64,000 nt of DNA, taken from contig NZ_BCWU01000004.1 of NCBI RefSeq assembly GCF_001592365.1, positions 248,001 through 312,000 on the forward strand, in the 5' to 3' direction. The position numbers and the translations under genes are program-made. The DNA comes from Gordonia hydrophobica NBRC 16057 (lineage in GTDB: Bacteria > Actinomycetota > Actinomycetes > Mycobacteriales > Mycobacteriaceae). Of this stretch, positions 9,271-18,700 are shown one piece after another; position 1 is the stretch's first letter, and every line of letters begins with the position of its first letter. Below the pieces are notes generated by a model that saw only the letters and a list, made by a program, of their open reading frames with translations, had not been told where the DNA came from and ran no database searches.

Positions 9271-9292
9271 CAGGCCGACTGACGAAAACGAC

Positions 9293-9341
9293 TCGACCCC
9301 TCATCCGACCGGCGGGAGGTAGCCGATCCGAGAGGGGTCGA
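9293..9341. terminator. Bidirectional terminator before whiB2 end
   Basis: 10-bp stem TCGACCCCTC (9293-9302) with GAGGGGTCGA (9332-9341), extendable through CGAC/GTCG with an AAA bulge. A second small CGGC/GCCG stem lies in the 29-base loop. It sits between the convergent zincin-like gene and whiB2. Confidence 0.65.
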
Positions 9342-9367
9342 AAAGTCGTGGACTGCCCGTGGGCAGC

Positions 9368-9691
9368 TCAGATGATGCCTCGCTTCAGGCGGCGGCGTTC
9401 ACGCTCGGAGAGTCCACCCCAGATCCCGAAACGCTCATCGTTGTGCAGCGCGTACTCCAGGCATTCGGCCTTGACTTCGCAGCCCTGGCAGATGCGCTTG
9501 GCCTCGCGCGTGGAACCGCCCTTCTCCGGGAAGAACGCTTCCGGGTCGGTCTGAGCACACAGTGCGCGATCCTGCCACTGCTCCTCGACCGCGTCGAACA
9601 ACTCCTCGAAGTCGTTCGGGACCACCGTCAGGTGGCGATTCATCGGCGTGTAGCTGACCGGGCCAGCCCCCTCGCCCGCTTCCAAAGTCAT
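9368..9691 (-). CDS. whiB2: WhiB-family iron-sulfur transcription factor (WhiB2/WhmD-like)
   Basis: 107 residues. Four cluster cysteines in the WhiB pattern: one in DRALCAQTD, then ICQGCEVKAEC (C-x2-C-x5-C). The GIWGG turn follows (FGIWGGLSERERRRLKRG), as does the basic DNA-binding tail. WhiB2 proteins govern septation and sporulation-type division genes, usually with WhiA. The gene neighbours (fbiA, DUF3499) agree with WhiB2. ATG start with a clear GGGAGG ribosome site. A second in-frame ATG 16 codons later would still keep the domain. Confidence 0.93.
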   Translation of the reverse strand: MTLEAGEGAGPVSYTPMNRHLTVVPNDFEELFDAVEEQWQDRALCAQTDPEAFFPEKGGSTREAKRICQGCEVKAECLEYALHNDERFGIWGGLSERERRRLKRGII

Positions 9692-9991
9692 CCTGGCACC
9701 TCCCTGCTAGCAGACTTGACTTACATCCCCGCAATCAGAACGGCCCTCTGATTGGTGGTCATCGATCGGTGAAACCGTGAATGACACAGTTGTGATTAGA
9801 CACGGTCGCCACCATCGCGGTCAAGCGGAAGCAGAAGATTCCTTCCTACCACCGGCCTCCGACGAATCCGTGCCACCGAGACAAATCGCGCAGTCGATCG
9901 GCGTGTCGCGCACCCGCCCACGCCGGCTCACGGTGCCGTCGAACGGACGTGGAGCGCGCGGTCACAGGGGGCGTGCCTAAAGTGGGTTGCT
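9692..9991. other. whiB2-fbiA divergent intergenic region
   Basis: 300 bases with no convincing gene. The whiB2 ribosome site lies at its left edge. AT-richer sequence around 9770-9800 (GTGAATGACACAGTTGTGAT) is the likeliest place for the whiB2 promoter and its controls. A TAAAGT -10 box at 9978-9983, 8 bases before the fbiA GTG, probably starts a leaderless fbiA-fbiB transcript. I recognise no operator. Confidence 0.5.
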
Positions 9992-10996
9992 GTGAAGGTG
10001 ACGGTACTCGTGGGCGGCGTCGGCGGCGCCCGATTTCTGCAGGGCGCACGCGAACTCTTCGGACGCACGCCCTTTCCTCAACTCGCAGACGATCCCGACC
10101 CGGCGACCACGGTGACCGCGGTCGTCAACGTCGGCGACGACGCGTACATGCACGGGGTGCGCATCTGTCCCGATCTCGACACCTGCATGTACACGCTGGG
10201 CGGCGGGATCGATCCGGAGCGCGGCTGGGGTCACCGCAACGAGACGTGGAACGCCAAGGAGGAGCTCGCCGCCTACGGTGCCGACCCCGACTGGTTCGGC
10301 CTCGGCGACCGTGATCTGGCCACGCACCTGATCCGCACGCAGATGCTGGAGGCGGGTTATCCGCTCTCGGACGTCACCGCCGCGCTGAGCCGACGATGGC
10401 AGCCCGGCGTCCGACTGCTGCCTGCGAGCGATCAACGGCACGAGACCCACGTGGTGATCGACAAGCCCGACGGCGACGACGGCGAACGCGTCGCCATCCA
10501 CTTCCAGGAGTGGTGGGTCCGGTACCGCGCCGACGTCCCGACGCACGGGTTCGCCCAGGTGGGGCGCGACGAAGTGAAGCCCGGGCCCGGTGTGCTGCAA
10601 GCGATCTCCGACGCCGACATCGTGCTGCTGGCCCCCAGCAACCCGGTCGTCAGCATCGGTGCCATCACCTCGGTCGCCGGGATCCGCGGTGCGCTGCGCC
10701 AGACGTCGGCGCCGGTCGTCGGCATCAGCCCGGTGATCGCCGACAAACCGCTGCGCGGCATGGCCGACGCCTGCCTGTCGGTGATCGGCGTCGAGAGCTC
10801 GGCCCAGGGCATCGCCGAGCACTACGGCGCGCGCAGCGGCAACGGCATCCTCGACGGCTGGTTGATCGCCGAGGGCGACGACGCCGCGGTCGACGGCATC
10901 GCCATCGCCTCCGCGCCCCTGTTGATGACCGACCCGTCCGCCACCGCGGAGATGATTCGGGCGGCCTGCCGGCTGGTCGGGGTGAGCGTCCCGTGA
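9992..10996 (+). CDS. fbiA: 2-Phospho-L-lactate/PEP transferase of F420 synthesis
   Basis: Joins the activated phospho-carbon unit to FO, giving (dehydro-)F420-0. 334 residues. Nucleotide/FO-binding start [18 protein letters not shown], then [20 protein letters not shown] and [14 protein letters not shown], all typical of CofD/FbiA. GTG start with no Shine-Dalgarno and a TAAAGT box 8 bases upstream, so leaderless. Its stop overlaps the fbiB GTG (GTGA). With fbiB and fbiC (31.9 kb) most of the F420 pathway is encoded in this window. Confidence 0.96.
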   Translation: MKVTVLVGGVGGARFLQGARELFGRTPFPQLADDPDPATTVTAVVNVGDDAYMHGVRICPDLDTCMYTLGGGIDPERGWGHRNETWNAKEELAAYGADPDWFGLGDRDLATHLIRTQMLEAGYPLSDVTAALSRRWQPGVRLLPASDQRHETHVVIDKPDGDDGERVAIHFQEWWVRYRADVPTHGFAQVGRDEVKPGPGVLQAISDADIVLLAPSNPVVSIGAITSVAGIRGALRQTSAPVVGISPVIADKPLRGMADACLSVIGVESSAQGIAEHYGARSGNGILDGWLIAEGDDAAVDGIAIASAPLLMTDPSATAEMIRAACRLVGVSVP

Positions 10997-12333
10997 CCGA
11001 TCACCGGGCCCCCGAGGGACTGCAGATCCTGCCGATCACCGGCCTCGGCGAGTTCGACGCCGACAGCGATCTCGCCGCTGAGATCGTCGCCGCCGCGCCC
11101 TGGATCGTCGACGGCGACGTGCTGGTGGTGACGAGCAAGGTGTTCTCCAAGACCGAGGGCCGCATGGTCGCCGCACCGACGGATCCGGACGAGCGGGACG
11201 CCTTCCGCCGCAAGCTGATCGACGATGAGACCGTCCGCGTCGTCGCACGCCGCAACCGCACGCTCATCACGGCCAACCGCAACGGGTTGGTGCAGGCCGC
11301 CGCCGGCGTCGACGGTTCCAACGTCCGCACCGATCAGATCGCCCTCCTCCCGCTCGACCCGGACGCCAGCGCCGCGCGCCTGCGCACCCGGCTCGCCGAG
11401 GAGCACGGACTCGCCGTGGCCGTCATCGTCACCGACACCATGGGACGGGCTTGGCGGACCGGACAGACCGATGTCGCGATCGGGGCCGCAGGCATCGCCG
11501 TCAGCCACGGTTACGACGGCATCGACGACGGGTACGGCAACACGCTGCTCGTCACCGACATCGCCGTCGCCGACGAGCTCGCCGCGGCGGGCGACCTAGT
11601 GAAGGGCAAGCTCGACGGCGTGCCCGTCGCCGTGGTCCGCGGCATGCCGTACGTCGACGACGGCACCGCGGCGCGCGACCTGGTGCGCGATCTCGACGAC
11701 GACATGTTCCGTCTCGGCGTCGAGGAGGCGCTCGCGCAGGGACATCGCGAAGCACTGCTGACCCGTCGATCGGTACGACACTTCGCCGACGACGCCGTCG
11801 ACCCGGCGACGATGCACGCCGCATTCGCGGACGCGCTGACCGCTCCCGCACCCCACCACACCCATCCGATCCGCTTCCTCTGGATCCGCGACGCCGATCG
11901 CCGCCGCCGCCTGCTGGACGCGATGGCGCACGCCTGGCGGACCGACCTGTCCGCCGACCAGAAGACGCCCGAGTCCATCGCCAAGCGGGTCCAACGCGGC
12001 CAGATCCTGTACGACGCACCGGAACTGGTGATCCCGGTCCTGACCGGCGACGGCATGCACGACTACCCGGATGAGCGCCGAAACGGCTGCGAGAACACCA
12101 TGTTCCTGGTGGCGGGCGGCGCCGCCGTCGCCGGGCTGCTGGTGGCGCTGTCTGCGCGGGAGATCGGCAGCTGCTGGGTGGGATCGACGATCTTCGCGGC
12201 CGACGTGGTCCGCGAGCAACTCGAGCTGCCGCAGCATTGGCAGCCGCTGGGCGCCGTCGCGATCGGCCATCCGGCGCAGCCCGCAGGACTCCGCGCCCCC
12301 GCGGCCACCGACGGACTGGTGGTGGAGCTGTGA
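10993..12333 (+). CDS. fbiB: F420-0:gamma-glutamyl ligase / nitroreductase fusion
   Basis: 446 residues, two domains. The N-terminal ~245 residues are the GTP-dependent CofE ligase that adds the gamma-glutamyl tail ([56 protein letters not shown]). The C-terminal ~200 residues are an FMN-binding nitroreductase fold ([30 protein letters not shown]). In actinobacteria this half reduces dehydro-F420-0, which fits a PEP-based FbiA. GTG start overlaps the fbiA stop, and its own stop overlaps the start of the Nudix gene, so all three are coupled. Confidence 0.96.
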   Translation: MTDHRAPEGLQILPITGLGEFDADSDLAAEIVAAAPWIVDGDVLVVTSKVFSKTEGRMVAAPTDPDERDAFRRKLIDDETVRVVARRNRTLITANRNGLVQAAAGVDGSNVRTDQIALLPLDPDASAARLRTRLAEEHGLAVAVIVTDTMGRAWRTGQTDVAIGAAGIAVSHGYDGIDDGYGNTLLVTDIAVADELAAAGDLVKGKLDGVPVAVVRGMPYVDDGTAARDLVRDLDDDMFRLGVEEALAQGHREALLTRRSVRHFADDAVDPATMHAAFADALTAPAPHHTHPIRFLWIRDADRRRRLLDAMAHAWRTDLSADQKTPESIAKRVQRGQILYDAPELVIPVLTGDGMHDYPDERRNGCENTMFLVAGGAAVAGLLVALSAREIGSCWVGSTIFAADVVREQLELPQHWQPLGAVAIGHPAQPAGLRAPAATDGLVVEL

Positions 12334-12896
12334 CCACACTGCACGCGAAGGCGATGAGCGCCCTGGCCGACTGGGCGGCGCCGAACCCGCACCAGGACTC
12401 GATCCGGCACGCCTACCTGGCGTTCCTCTCCGCCGCAAAGAACGGGTGCGAACGCGCCTGCGAGGCAGGCCATCTGACCGCTTCGGTGATCGTCTTCAAT
12501 GCGGAGCTGACCCATGTGCTGCTGACGCTGCATCCGCGAGTCGGCAAGTGGCTGCAGCTCGGCGGGCACTGCGAGCCCGAAGACGACAGCCTCTCCGCCG
12601 CCGCTCTGCGCGAAGGGCTCGAGGAGTCCGGACTCGGGTCACTGACGCTGTCGAGCGATCCCGTCCAGCTGCACACGCACCCGATCACCTGTTCTCTCGG
12701 CGTGCCGACCCGGCACCTCGACGTCCGGTACGCCGCTGTCGCCGCGGCGACGGCCGACGGCTCGCTGCCGGATATCGTCATCAGCGACGAATCCACCGAT
12801 CTGGCCTGGTGGCCGGTGGACGCGCTTCCCGAGCAGATCGACGCCGAATCGGTGCCGACACTGATCGAGGTCGGTCGAGACGCCCTGCGCGCGTGA
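12330..12896 (+). CDS. Nudix hydrolase
   Basis: 188 residues. The Nudix helix is readable as [31 protein letters not shown], the metal-binding core, is intact, but the first half carries one extra residue and Asp where Glu is usual, so the box is slightly divergent. Start is the GTG overlapping the fbiB stop (GTGA), giving SALADW as the first block. Coupling to fbiAB suggests a job linked to F420 or flavin nucleotides, but the substrate cannot be told from sequence. Confidence 0.85.
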   Translation: MTTLHAKAMSALADWAAPNPHQDSIRHAYLAFLSAAKNGCERACEAGHLTASVIVFNAELTHVLLTLHPRVGKWLQLGGHCEPEDDSLSAAALREGLEESGLGSLTLSSDPVQLHTHPITCSLGVPTRHLDVRYAAVAAATADGSLPDIVISDESTDLAWWPVDALPEQIDAESVPTLIEVGRDALRA

Positions 12897-12905
12897 ACCG
12901 TCGTC

Positions 12906-12934
12906 GGATCTGAGCCCGTCCAGGGCGCAGATCC
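12906..12934. terminator. Bidirectional terminator between Nudix gene and nirK-like gene
   Basis: 12-bp stem with one mismatch: GGATCTGAGCCC (12906-12917) and GGGCGCAGATCC (12923-12934), 5-base loop, between convergent genes. Confidence 0.75.
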
Positions 12935-12946
12935 AACGGGCGTTCG

Positions 12947-15574
12947 TCAGCGCGCCGGACTGACGGCGATGACTCCGTGGGCGCCGCGCTCGGCGTCGAC
13001 CATCGCATGCGTCACGAACGGATAGTGACCGGCCTCGGGAAAGGTGAGCTCCACGAAACCGCCCTGGGCCGGCGCGAGGTCGAGGACCTGACTGCCGCCC
13101 GACCGCGGACCGTCGGGCCGCAGGAGATACGCGCCCTCCTTCCAGACCGTGTCGAACTGGCCGCCGACCACATGGAACGCCGTCCCGCGGTTCGGGCCGG
13201 CGGCAAGCACCCAGATCCGAACTCGCTGACCGACTCTCGCCGTCAGCGGCCGGTGGTCGTACTGGTTCGCGTAGCCGTTGAAGACCACCAGGTCGGGCTT
13301 CTCGGCGGCGATCTTGTCGGGGTCCGCGGTGCCGTCGGGGCCGCCGAGGAAGACCTCCGACTGCACGAGCACGTACTCCTGATCGACGTCCGGCAGATTC
13401 GGCGGGTCGATGATCACTGCGCCGAACATGCCGTTGGCGATGTGCGTCGCCATCGGCATCGTCGAGCAGTGGTACAGCCAGACGCCGCTGCGGGTCGCGG
13501 TGAACGTGTAGTTCAGCGATTCGCCCGGCTGGATGGTCCGCATCGGCCGATCGGGCGCCAGCGAACCCGCGTGAAAATCGATCGAATGCCCCATCGACGC
13601 CGAATTGACGAGGGTGACCTCGAAGCGATCGCCGACGCGTCCGCGCAGCGTGGGCCCGGGTGCGCCGCCGCGATACCGGCCATCGGCGTCGACGGTGCCG
13701 TACGGCCACTGCGTGACGGTGACCCCGGGCGCCACCTGCCGCTCCACGTCACGGACGTCGAGGGTGATGCGATGGACGCGGCCGGCGGGCAGCGGCGGCA
13801 TCCGCGGATCGTGGGCGACGAAGTCCGGTCCGGGGTCGGCGGCCAGGTCGGCGGTCTCACCGTGCCGATCGGGCGTGGTGCTGGACGGCGTGTTCTGGGC
13901 GGGCGCCTCCGGGACGACGACGTCGAGCACCATGCCCATCTGGCGATGGCCGGGGAGGGAGCACCACCCCTGCATCGACGTCCCGACGATCCCGGCGTCG
14001 AGGGCGGCGTGATCCCCCGGGGCGAGGCGGGGCGTCCGAGCGCCGGTCGGCATCACCAGGTCGTGCGTCTGATCGCCGGTGTTGGTCAGTTCGATCACGA
14101 GTCGGTCGCCGCGGGGCACCACGATCCGGCCGGGGGTGAAACGCATCCCGGCGATGCCGATCTGCACCGTTGTCGTGTGGCCGGTCGCGACAACCCCGCT
14201 CTGGTTGCCGCCGGTCAGACCCACCGATGCGGGGTCGATCGCGACGCCGACGGCGCCCGCCACCACGACGGCGGCCACACCCGCCGCGAGGGCGCCGAGG
14301 ACCACCCCGCCGGGACGCTGCGTTGGTCGGGGTCTGGGACCGTCGGTCTCGGTCGGACGGAGCGCCTTGACCGCCGACCACACCGCCAGCGGGATGAAGC
14401 TCGCCAGCGCCGCGACGGCGACGGCAGCGGCCAGCCGATGCGGCCAGCCCTCGCCCGGCAGCGCCCACACCGCCAGGCCTGCGTTGGCGGCGCCGACGCG
14501 GAGCGGCCCGCCGAGGTCGAGCACCCGCATCGACTGCTGCGTGGCGGACGGCTTGCGGCCGAGCACCACCGGAATCAAGTAGCTGAGCGCGCCGAGCAGC
14601 ACCTGGGCCAGGAAGCCGCCCAGGAGCGCGGTGGTGAGGACGTTCAGCCGCTCGTACGCCGTGACCCAGTCCGGCGCCGTCGCGTAGGCGACGGCGAGCA
14701 CGACCAGTCCGCCGAGCAGCCACAGCACACCGGCCAGCACCGACAGGCTCGCGAAACCGGTCGGCTTCTTGCGGCGCACTTCGTCGGCGTGCGACCACGC
14801 GATGTATCCGACCGCCGCCGCGTAGGCCGCCACGCCGACCGCAGCGACGGTCAGCACCCCGATGAGTGCTCCCACGACCAGCAGCGTCACCGCGCCGCAC
14901 AGGACCGGCAACGCCCGGGCTGCGGCCCGCTCCACCCCGTCGGCCATCCGGGTGCGCAGAATGGTCGGCCACAGCGTCACCAGCGTGCCGACCACCGTGA
15001 TGCCGACCCAGCCGAAGATGTTGAGTCCCGCGTGCGCCACCGCCGAGCGTTCAGGCCAGTCGCCCGGAAGATCGCCACGCGTCATCGTCGCGCCGAACCC
15101 GACGCCGACCAACAGGAAGACGGCCGAGGCGACGTAGTAGCGGACCATGCCGCCGAATCGCGACGGTAACGCCGACCGGATCCGTCGCACCAGGTCGACC
15201 CCGTGCCAGGCGATCGCGGCGCCGGCCGTCAGTGCGCCCGCGAGGATCGCCCACCACGTGCCGCCGCGGACGCCGCCGTCGGCGGCGCCGACCACGCCGT
15301 AGCCGATCACCACCGTCACCGCACCCGCGTTGAACAGCAGCAGCCGCGCGGCCTGCGACCTGCGGCTCTCCGTGTGCGAGAGCCGCAGCACCGCCTCGGT
15401 GAAGTACCAGCTCCAGATGAGGATCGCGTTGCTCGCCGCGCCCAGCCCCAACAGGTGGATCATCAGCCAGTGCGACGCCGGGACCGCATCGCCCGCGATC
15501 GTCACGCCGACCAGCGCCACCAGCCAGGTCAGGACGACCAGACCGGTACGCACGTTCCAGGATCGAAGGGTCAT
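12947..15574 (-). CDS. Membrane-anchored cupredoxin-NirK fusion (copper nitrite reductase-like)
   Basis: 875 residues in three parts. Residues 1-450: about twelve transmembrane helices with His residues on helix ends (HLLGLGAASNAILIW, HAGLNIFGWVGI), like heme-copper/NnrS-type membrane domains. Residues 465-555: a cupredoxin with type-1 copper ligands H504, C538, H543 and a Met at 546 or 548. Residues 600-875: a two-domain multicopper oxidase with the full NirK ligand set: H663, D666, H668 (HSIDFH), H702-C703 (YHC), H711, M716 (THIANGM), H801 (AFHVVGG) and H856. The C703-to-H711 spacing fits the AniA-type class. Predicted to reduce nitrite to NO outside the membrane, with the cupredoxin as built-in electron donor (inference). 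ATG overlaps the upstream stop (ATGA). Confidence 0.82.
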   Translation of the reverse strand: MTLRSWNVRTGLVVLTWLVALVGVTIAGDAVPASHWLMIHLLGLGAASNAILIWSWYFTEAVLRLSHTESRRSQAARLLLFNAGAVTVVIGYGVVGAADGGVRGGTWWAILAGALTAGAAIAWHGVDLVRRIRSALPSRFGGMVRYYVASAVFLLVGVGFGATMTRGDLPGDWPERSAVAHAGLNIFGWVGITVVGTLVTLWPTILRTRMADGVERAAARALPVLCGAVTLLVVGALIGVLTVAAVGVAAYAAAVGYIAWSHADEVRRKKPTGFASLSVLAGVLWLLGGLVVLAVAYATAPDWVTAYERLNVLTTALLGGFLAQVLLGALSYLIPVVLGRKPSATQQSMRVLDLGGPLRVGAANAGLAVWALPGEGWPHRLAAAVAVAALASFIPLAVWSAVKALRPTETDGPRPRPTQRPGGVVLGALAAGVAAVVVAGAVGVAIDPASVGLTGGNQSGVVATGHTTTVQIGIAGMRFTPGRIVVPRGDRLVIELTNTGDQTHDLVMPTGARTPRLAPGDHAALDAGIVGTSMQGWCSLPGHRQMGMVLDVVVPEAPAQNTPSSTTPDRHGETADLAADPGPDFVAHDPRMPPLPAGRVHRITLDVRDVERQVAPGVTVTQWPYGTVDADGRYRGGAPGPTLRGRVGDRFEVTLVNSASMGHSIDFHAGSLAPDRPMRTIQPGESLNYTFTATRSGVWLYHCSTMPMATHIANGMFGAVIIDPPNLPDVDQEYVLVQSEVFLGGPDGTADPDKIAAEKPDLVVFNGYANQYDHRPLTARVGQRVRIWVLAAGPNRGTAFHVVGGQFDTVWKEGAYLLRPDGPRSGGSQVLDLAPAQGGFVELTFPEAGHYPFVTHAMVDAERGAHGVIAVSPAR

Positions 15575-16695
15575 GCGGTCGCCGCCCGAGTGACCGGCGC
15601 CGGGCGCTTGGGAGCCCCGACGATCACCGATGCCACCGCGATCACCGCGAACCCGAGGACGGCGACCGCATTGAGCACGCCGCCCGCCTGCACGGCCCAG
15701 ACGAGGTCGGCGCCGTCGCCGACGACGATCCGCAGCAGCAGCGACGCGTGCAGCAGCACGGCGGGTGCGTACATGATCGGGCGGTACGGCAACGGCCGGC
15801 GCAGCACGGCGGGCAGGATGATCGGTGCGTGCGCCATGATCATCGAGATCACGAAACCGAGGAAGATCGCATGCGCCGACGCGTCGTACGCCGGGCCGGA
15901 TCGCACCGGTCCGGCGACGATCCACACCCCGCCCGCCACCAGCAGCCACGCATACCCGGACAGCAGGCAGACGGCGCTGAAGCGCGGCAGCCCGCTGCCG
16001 CGCACCGTCTTGCCCGCCACGTCATGACGCAGCAGCCAGCCGGTCACACCCACCAGTGCGACGCCCAGCAGGCGATAGCCTGCGTCGGGCCACAGCAACG
16101 ACGCCGGGACGGCGAGGAAGACTGCCGCCGTCGCCGCCAGCGCGATCGCCTCGACGGCAGGCGCGACGAAGGCGACCCGCGCCAGCTCCAGCCGTTCGCC
16201 CCCGATCGTGAGGATCAGGAAACCCCCGAGCCACGGCAGGATCCACGGCACCGGGACCCCGGCCGCGTACATCAGCGCCCCGCCGAACGCCAGGACTGCG
16301 CCGCAGCCCTGAACCAGGACAGCCGTCGCCGCATTGCGCCGCCACAGCGGCACGTAGAGGGCGACCAGCACCGCGGAACCGGCAGCGATGACCGCACCCC
16401 CGACCGCGTGGTGCGGCGCCAGCACCAGGGCGACGCCGCCGAGCCCGAGCCCCGCGGGCGCGGCGTAGCCCCACAGCTTCCCGAGTGCCACGGATCGCTC
16501 CAACGCGACCACCGTGCCGACGAATCCGTACACCATGAGGACGCCGTGCACGTCGGCCCACCGACTCATCGTGACTGGCGCCCCGACGCCGAGGAGCAGC
16601 AGCGCCGCGTCCACCCCGACGAGGAGCGCGAAGCCCCCGGGAATCAGCAACAGCAGACGCAGGCGCGCCGAGTCGGCGACGGCTCGCGGACTCAT
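15571..16695 (-). CDS. Polytopic membrane protein of the nirK cluster (NnrS-like)
   Basis: 374 residues, nearly all hydrophobic, about twelve transmembrane helices. Conserved-looking histidines sit in helix contexts: ADVHGVLMVYGFVG, ALVLAPHHAVG, DASAHAIFLGFVISMIMAHAPIILPA. These recall NnrS, a heme/copper membrane protein linked to NO stress in denitrifiers, but I cannot be sure of the family. Start at the ATG overlapping the regulator stop (ATGA); its own stop overlaps the NirK-fusion ATG. So regulator, membrane protein and reductase form one coupled operon. Likely role: NO or copper handling for the reductase (inference). Confidence 0.6.
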   Translation of the reverse strand: MSPRAVADSARLRLLLLIPGGFALLVGVDAALLLLGVGAPVTMSRWADVHGVLMVYGFVGTVVALERSVALGKLWGYAAPAGLGLGGVALVLAPHHAVGGAVIAAGSAVLVALYVPLWRRNAATAVLVQGCGAVLAFGGALMYAAGVPVPWILPWLGGFLILTIGGERLELARVAFVAPAVEAIALAATAAVFLAVPASLLWPDAGYRLLGVALVGVTGWLLRHDVAGKTVRGSGLPRFSAVCLLSGYAWLLVAGGVWIVAGPVRSGPAYDASAHAIFLGFVISMIMAHAPIILPAVLRRPLPYRPIMYAPAVLLHASLLLRIVVGDGADLVWAVQAGGVLNAVAVLGFAVIAVASVIVGAPKRPAPVTRAATA

Positions 16696-17369
16696 GGCCG
16701 GTGCGCCGACGGCAGTCGCAGAAGGCACGAGTCGCGTCGTGCGAAGGGCAGCAGGACCGGATTCACGGCCCGCTCGTCGTCGCCGAGGATGCCGCGGACC
16801 AGCCCGAGGTGGAGTTGGCAGGTGATCTCGGGGTAGCGCCGTGCGGCGTCCAGGAGCGGGCACCGAGTGAGCGACAGGGAGCCGTCCGCCTGCGCGACGG
16901 GCGCGAAGCCGACGCGGCTCAGATCGGCGACCACGCGGGCCCGGGCATCCGATTCGACGTCGGAGGCCAGTTCGCGGCCCCACTCGCGCCCCAGGGCTCG
17001 GGCGGCCGACTGAGGGTCGGCCGATGACTGCGCCAGATGCCCGGCGAGGACGATCGCCATGGAACGGTACGCCGCGAAGCGGTGGTCGGTGGCAGGCTCC
17101 GCCGCGCAGTAGGTCCAGGCCGGGCGTCCGCGGCCGCCGTCGTGCACCCGGCTCCGGACGGCCAGGCCCCTGTCGACCAGCGCATCGAGGTGTTCACGGG
17201 CCGTGTTGGGATGGAGGTCGAGGGCATCGGCCACATCGGCCACACGCACGCCGTCGTCGTCGTCGGATTCGGCGTGCGTGCGCAGGATCTGGAGCACCTC
17301 GCCCTGGCGACCGGTGACGGTCGCAGGCGCCTGGCCGACGGCAGGCGACGGACCCCATTTCTTTTTCAC
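16692..17369 (-). CDS. Winged-helix regulator with C-terminal cysteine cluster (SufR-like)
   Basis: 225 residues. HTH at about 25-80 (GEVLQILRTH, VRVADVADALDLHPNTAREHLDALVDRGL). An effector region then ends in a three-Cys pattern RCPLLDAARRYPEITC ... RDSC (C-x13-C-x30-C). This is the layout of SufR-type repressors, which hold an Fe-S cluster at these cysteines. First gene of the nirK-like operon, so it probably senses NO, iron or redox and controls its own operon (inference). GTG start. On the minus strand an AT-rich stretch GGAAAATTAAATACGG lies about 15-30 bases upstream and may contain the -10 and an operator. Confidence 0.75.
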   Translation of the reverse strand: MKKKWGPSPAVGQAPATVTGRQGEVLQILRTHAESDDDDGVRVADVADALDLHPNTAREHLDALVDRGLAVRSRVHDGGRGRPAWTYCAAEPATDHRFAAYRSMAIVLAGHLAQSSADPQSAARALGREWGRELASDVESDARARVVADLSRVGFAPVAQADGSLSLTRCPLLDAARRYPEITCQLHLGLVRGILGDDERAVNPVLLPFARRDSCLLRLPSAHRP

Positions 17370-17464
17370 GCCTTCAACCGTATTTAATTTTCCGACGAAG
17401 CGGTAGGGCGGCGATCACCCTGTCGTCTCGAGTGCGCCGCGCCAGCGGTCGGTGCGGGGACTCC

Positions 17465-18682
17465 CTACTCGACGACCTGGTTCTTCCCGACGGTCACGAT
17501 GCCGCCGGGCGAGACGACGAAACGCTCACGATCGCGTTCGATGTCCACGCCCAACTGGCCGTCGTCGACGATGCGGACGTTCTTGTCGAGGATCGCGTTG
17601 CGGACCACGGCGTTCTTTCCGATGCGCACGCCCGGCATCAGGACGCTGCCCTGCACCACCGCGCCCTCGTCGACGAAGACGTTGTTCGACAGGACCGATC
17701 CGTGCACCATCGCTCCGGCGACAATGGTCCCGGCGCCGACCACCGAATCGTTGGCGGTGCCGCCACGGACGAACTTCGCAGGCGGCAGGTGGCTGGTCTC
17801 ACCGCGGATGGGCCAGCGCTTGTTGTACAGGTTGAACACCGGGTTCTCCGACACCAAATCCATGTGCGCCTCGTAGAACGAGTCCAGCGTGCCGACGTCG
17901 CGCCAGTAGCCCTTGTCGCGGTCGGTCTGGCCGGGGACGATGTTGTCGTCGAAGTCGTAGACGTAGGCCTCGCCTCGCTCGACGAAGGCGGGGATGATGT
18001 CACCGCCCATGTCATGGTCGGAGTCCGCTTCCGCCGCATCGGCCTTGAGCATGTCGACCAGCGCGTCGGCGGTGAACACGTAGTTGCCCATCGACGCGAA
18101 CGTGACGTCGGGATCGTCGACCGTGCCGGGCGGATCGGCGGGCTTCTCCAGGAACTCGGTGATCTTCCCGGTGTCGTCGGCGTCGATGCAGCCGAACGCG
18201 AACGCCTCGCTGCGCGGCACCCGGATGCCCGCGACGGTCACCGCGGCACCCGACGCGATGTGCGCCTCGACCATCTGCGACGGGTCCATCCGGTACACGT
18301 GATCGGCGCCGAAGACCACGATGTACTCGGGTTCCTCGTCGTAGATCAGGTTCATCGACTGGTAGATCGCATCGGCGCTGCCGGTGTACCAGCGCGGCCC
18401 CAACCGCTGCTGCGCGGGCACCGGGGTGATGAATTCGCCGTGGAATCCCGACGACCACCAGGTCTGCGAGATGTGCTTGTCGAGCGAGTGCGACTTGTAC
18501 TGCGTCAAGACGCAGATCTGCTCGTAGCCGCCGTTCACCAGATTCGACAGCACGAAGTCGATGAGGCGGTACGACCCGCCGAACGGCACGGCGGGTTTCG
18601 CGCGGTCCATCGTCAGCGGGTAGAGCCGCTTTCCCTCACCGCCGGCGAGGACGATTCCGAGAACATGCGGTTGTGATCTCAC
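17465..18682 (-). CDS. glgC: Glucose-1-phosphate adenylyltransferase
   Basis: Makes ADP-glucose for glycogen and maltosyl precursors. 405 residues. Nucleotide-binding [11 protein letters not shown] and the sugar-binding block [20 protein letters not shown] at the N-terminus. [13 protein letters not shown] lies in the middle, and left-handed beta-helix hexapeptides from about 300 onward ([20 protein letters not shown]). GTG start preceded by a TATGTT -10 box on the minus strand (18689-18694) at 6 bases, so leaderless. In mycobacteria glgC is next to DUF3117 and gpgS as here; the divergent glgA seen there is absent. Confidence 0.97.
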   Translation of the reverse strand: MRSQPHVLGIVLAGGEGKRLYPLTMDRAKPAVPFGGSYRLIDFVLSNLVNGGYEQICVLTQYKSHSLDKHISQTWWSSGFHGEFITPVPAQQRLGPRWYTGSADAIYQSMNLIYDEEPEYIVVFGADHVYRMDPSQMVEAHIASGAAVTVAGIRVPRSEAFAFGCIDADDTGKITEFLEKPADPPGTVDDPDVTFASMGNYVFTADALVDMLKADAAEADSDHDMGGDIIPAFVERGEAYVYDFDDNIVPGQTDRDKGYWRDVGTLDSFYEAHMDLVSENPVFNLYNKRWPIRGETSHLPPAKFVRGGTANDSVVGAGTIVAGAMVHGSVLSNNVFVDEGAVVQGSVLMPGVRIGKNAVVRNAILDKNVRIVDDGQLGVDIERDRERFVVSPGGIVTVGKNQVVE

Positions 18683-18700
18683 AAGATCAACATATCGGGC

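Noticed and set aside
9777-9980. Short open frame between whiB2 and fbiA
   Set aside because: Arg-rich composition, no ribosome site, no similarity to anything I know, and it occupies the divergent promoter region.
12977-15169. Long plus-strand open frame opposite the NirK fusion
   Set aside because: Antisense shadow; all copper-site motifs are in the minus-strand frame.
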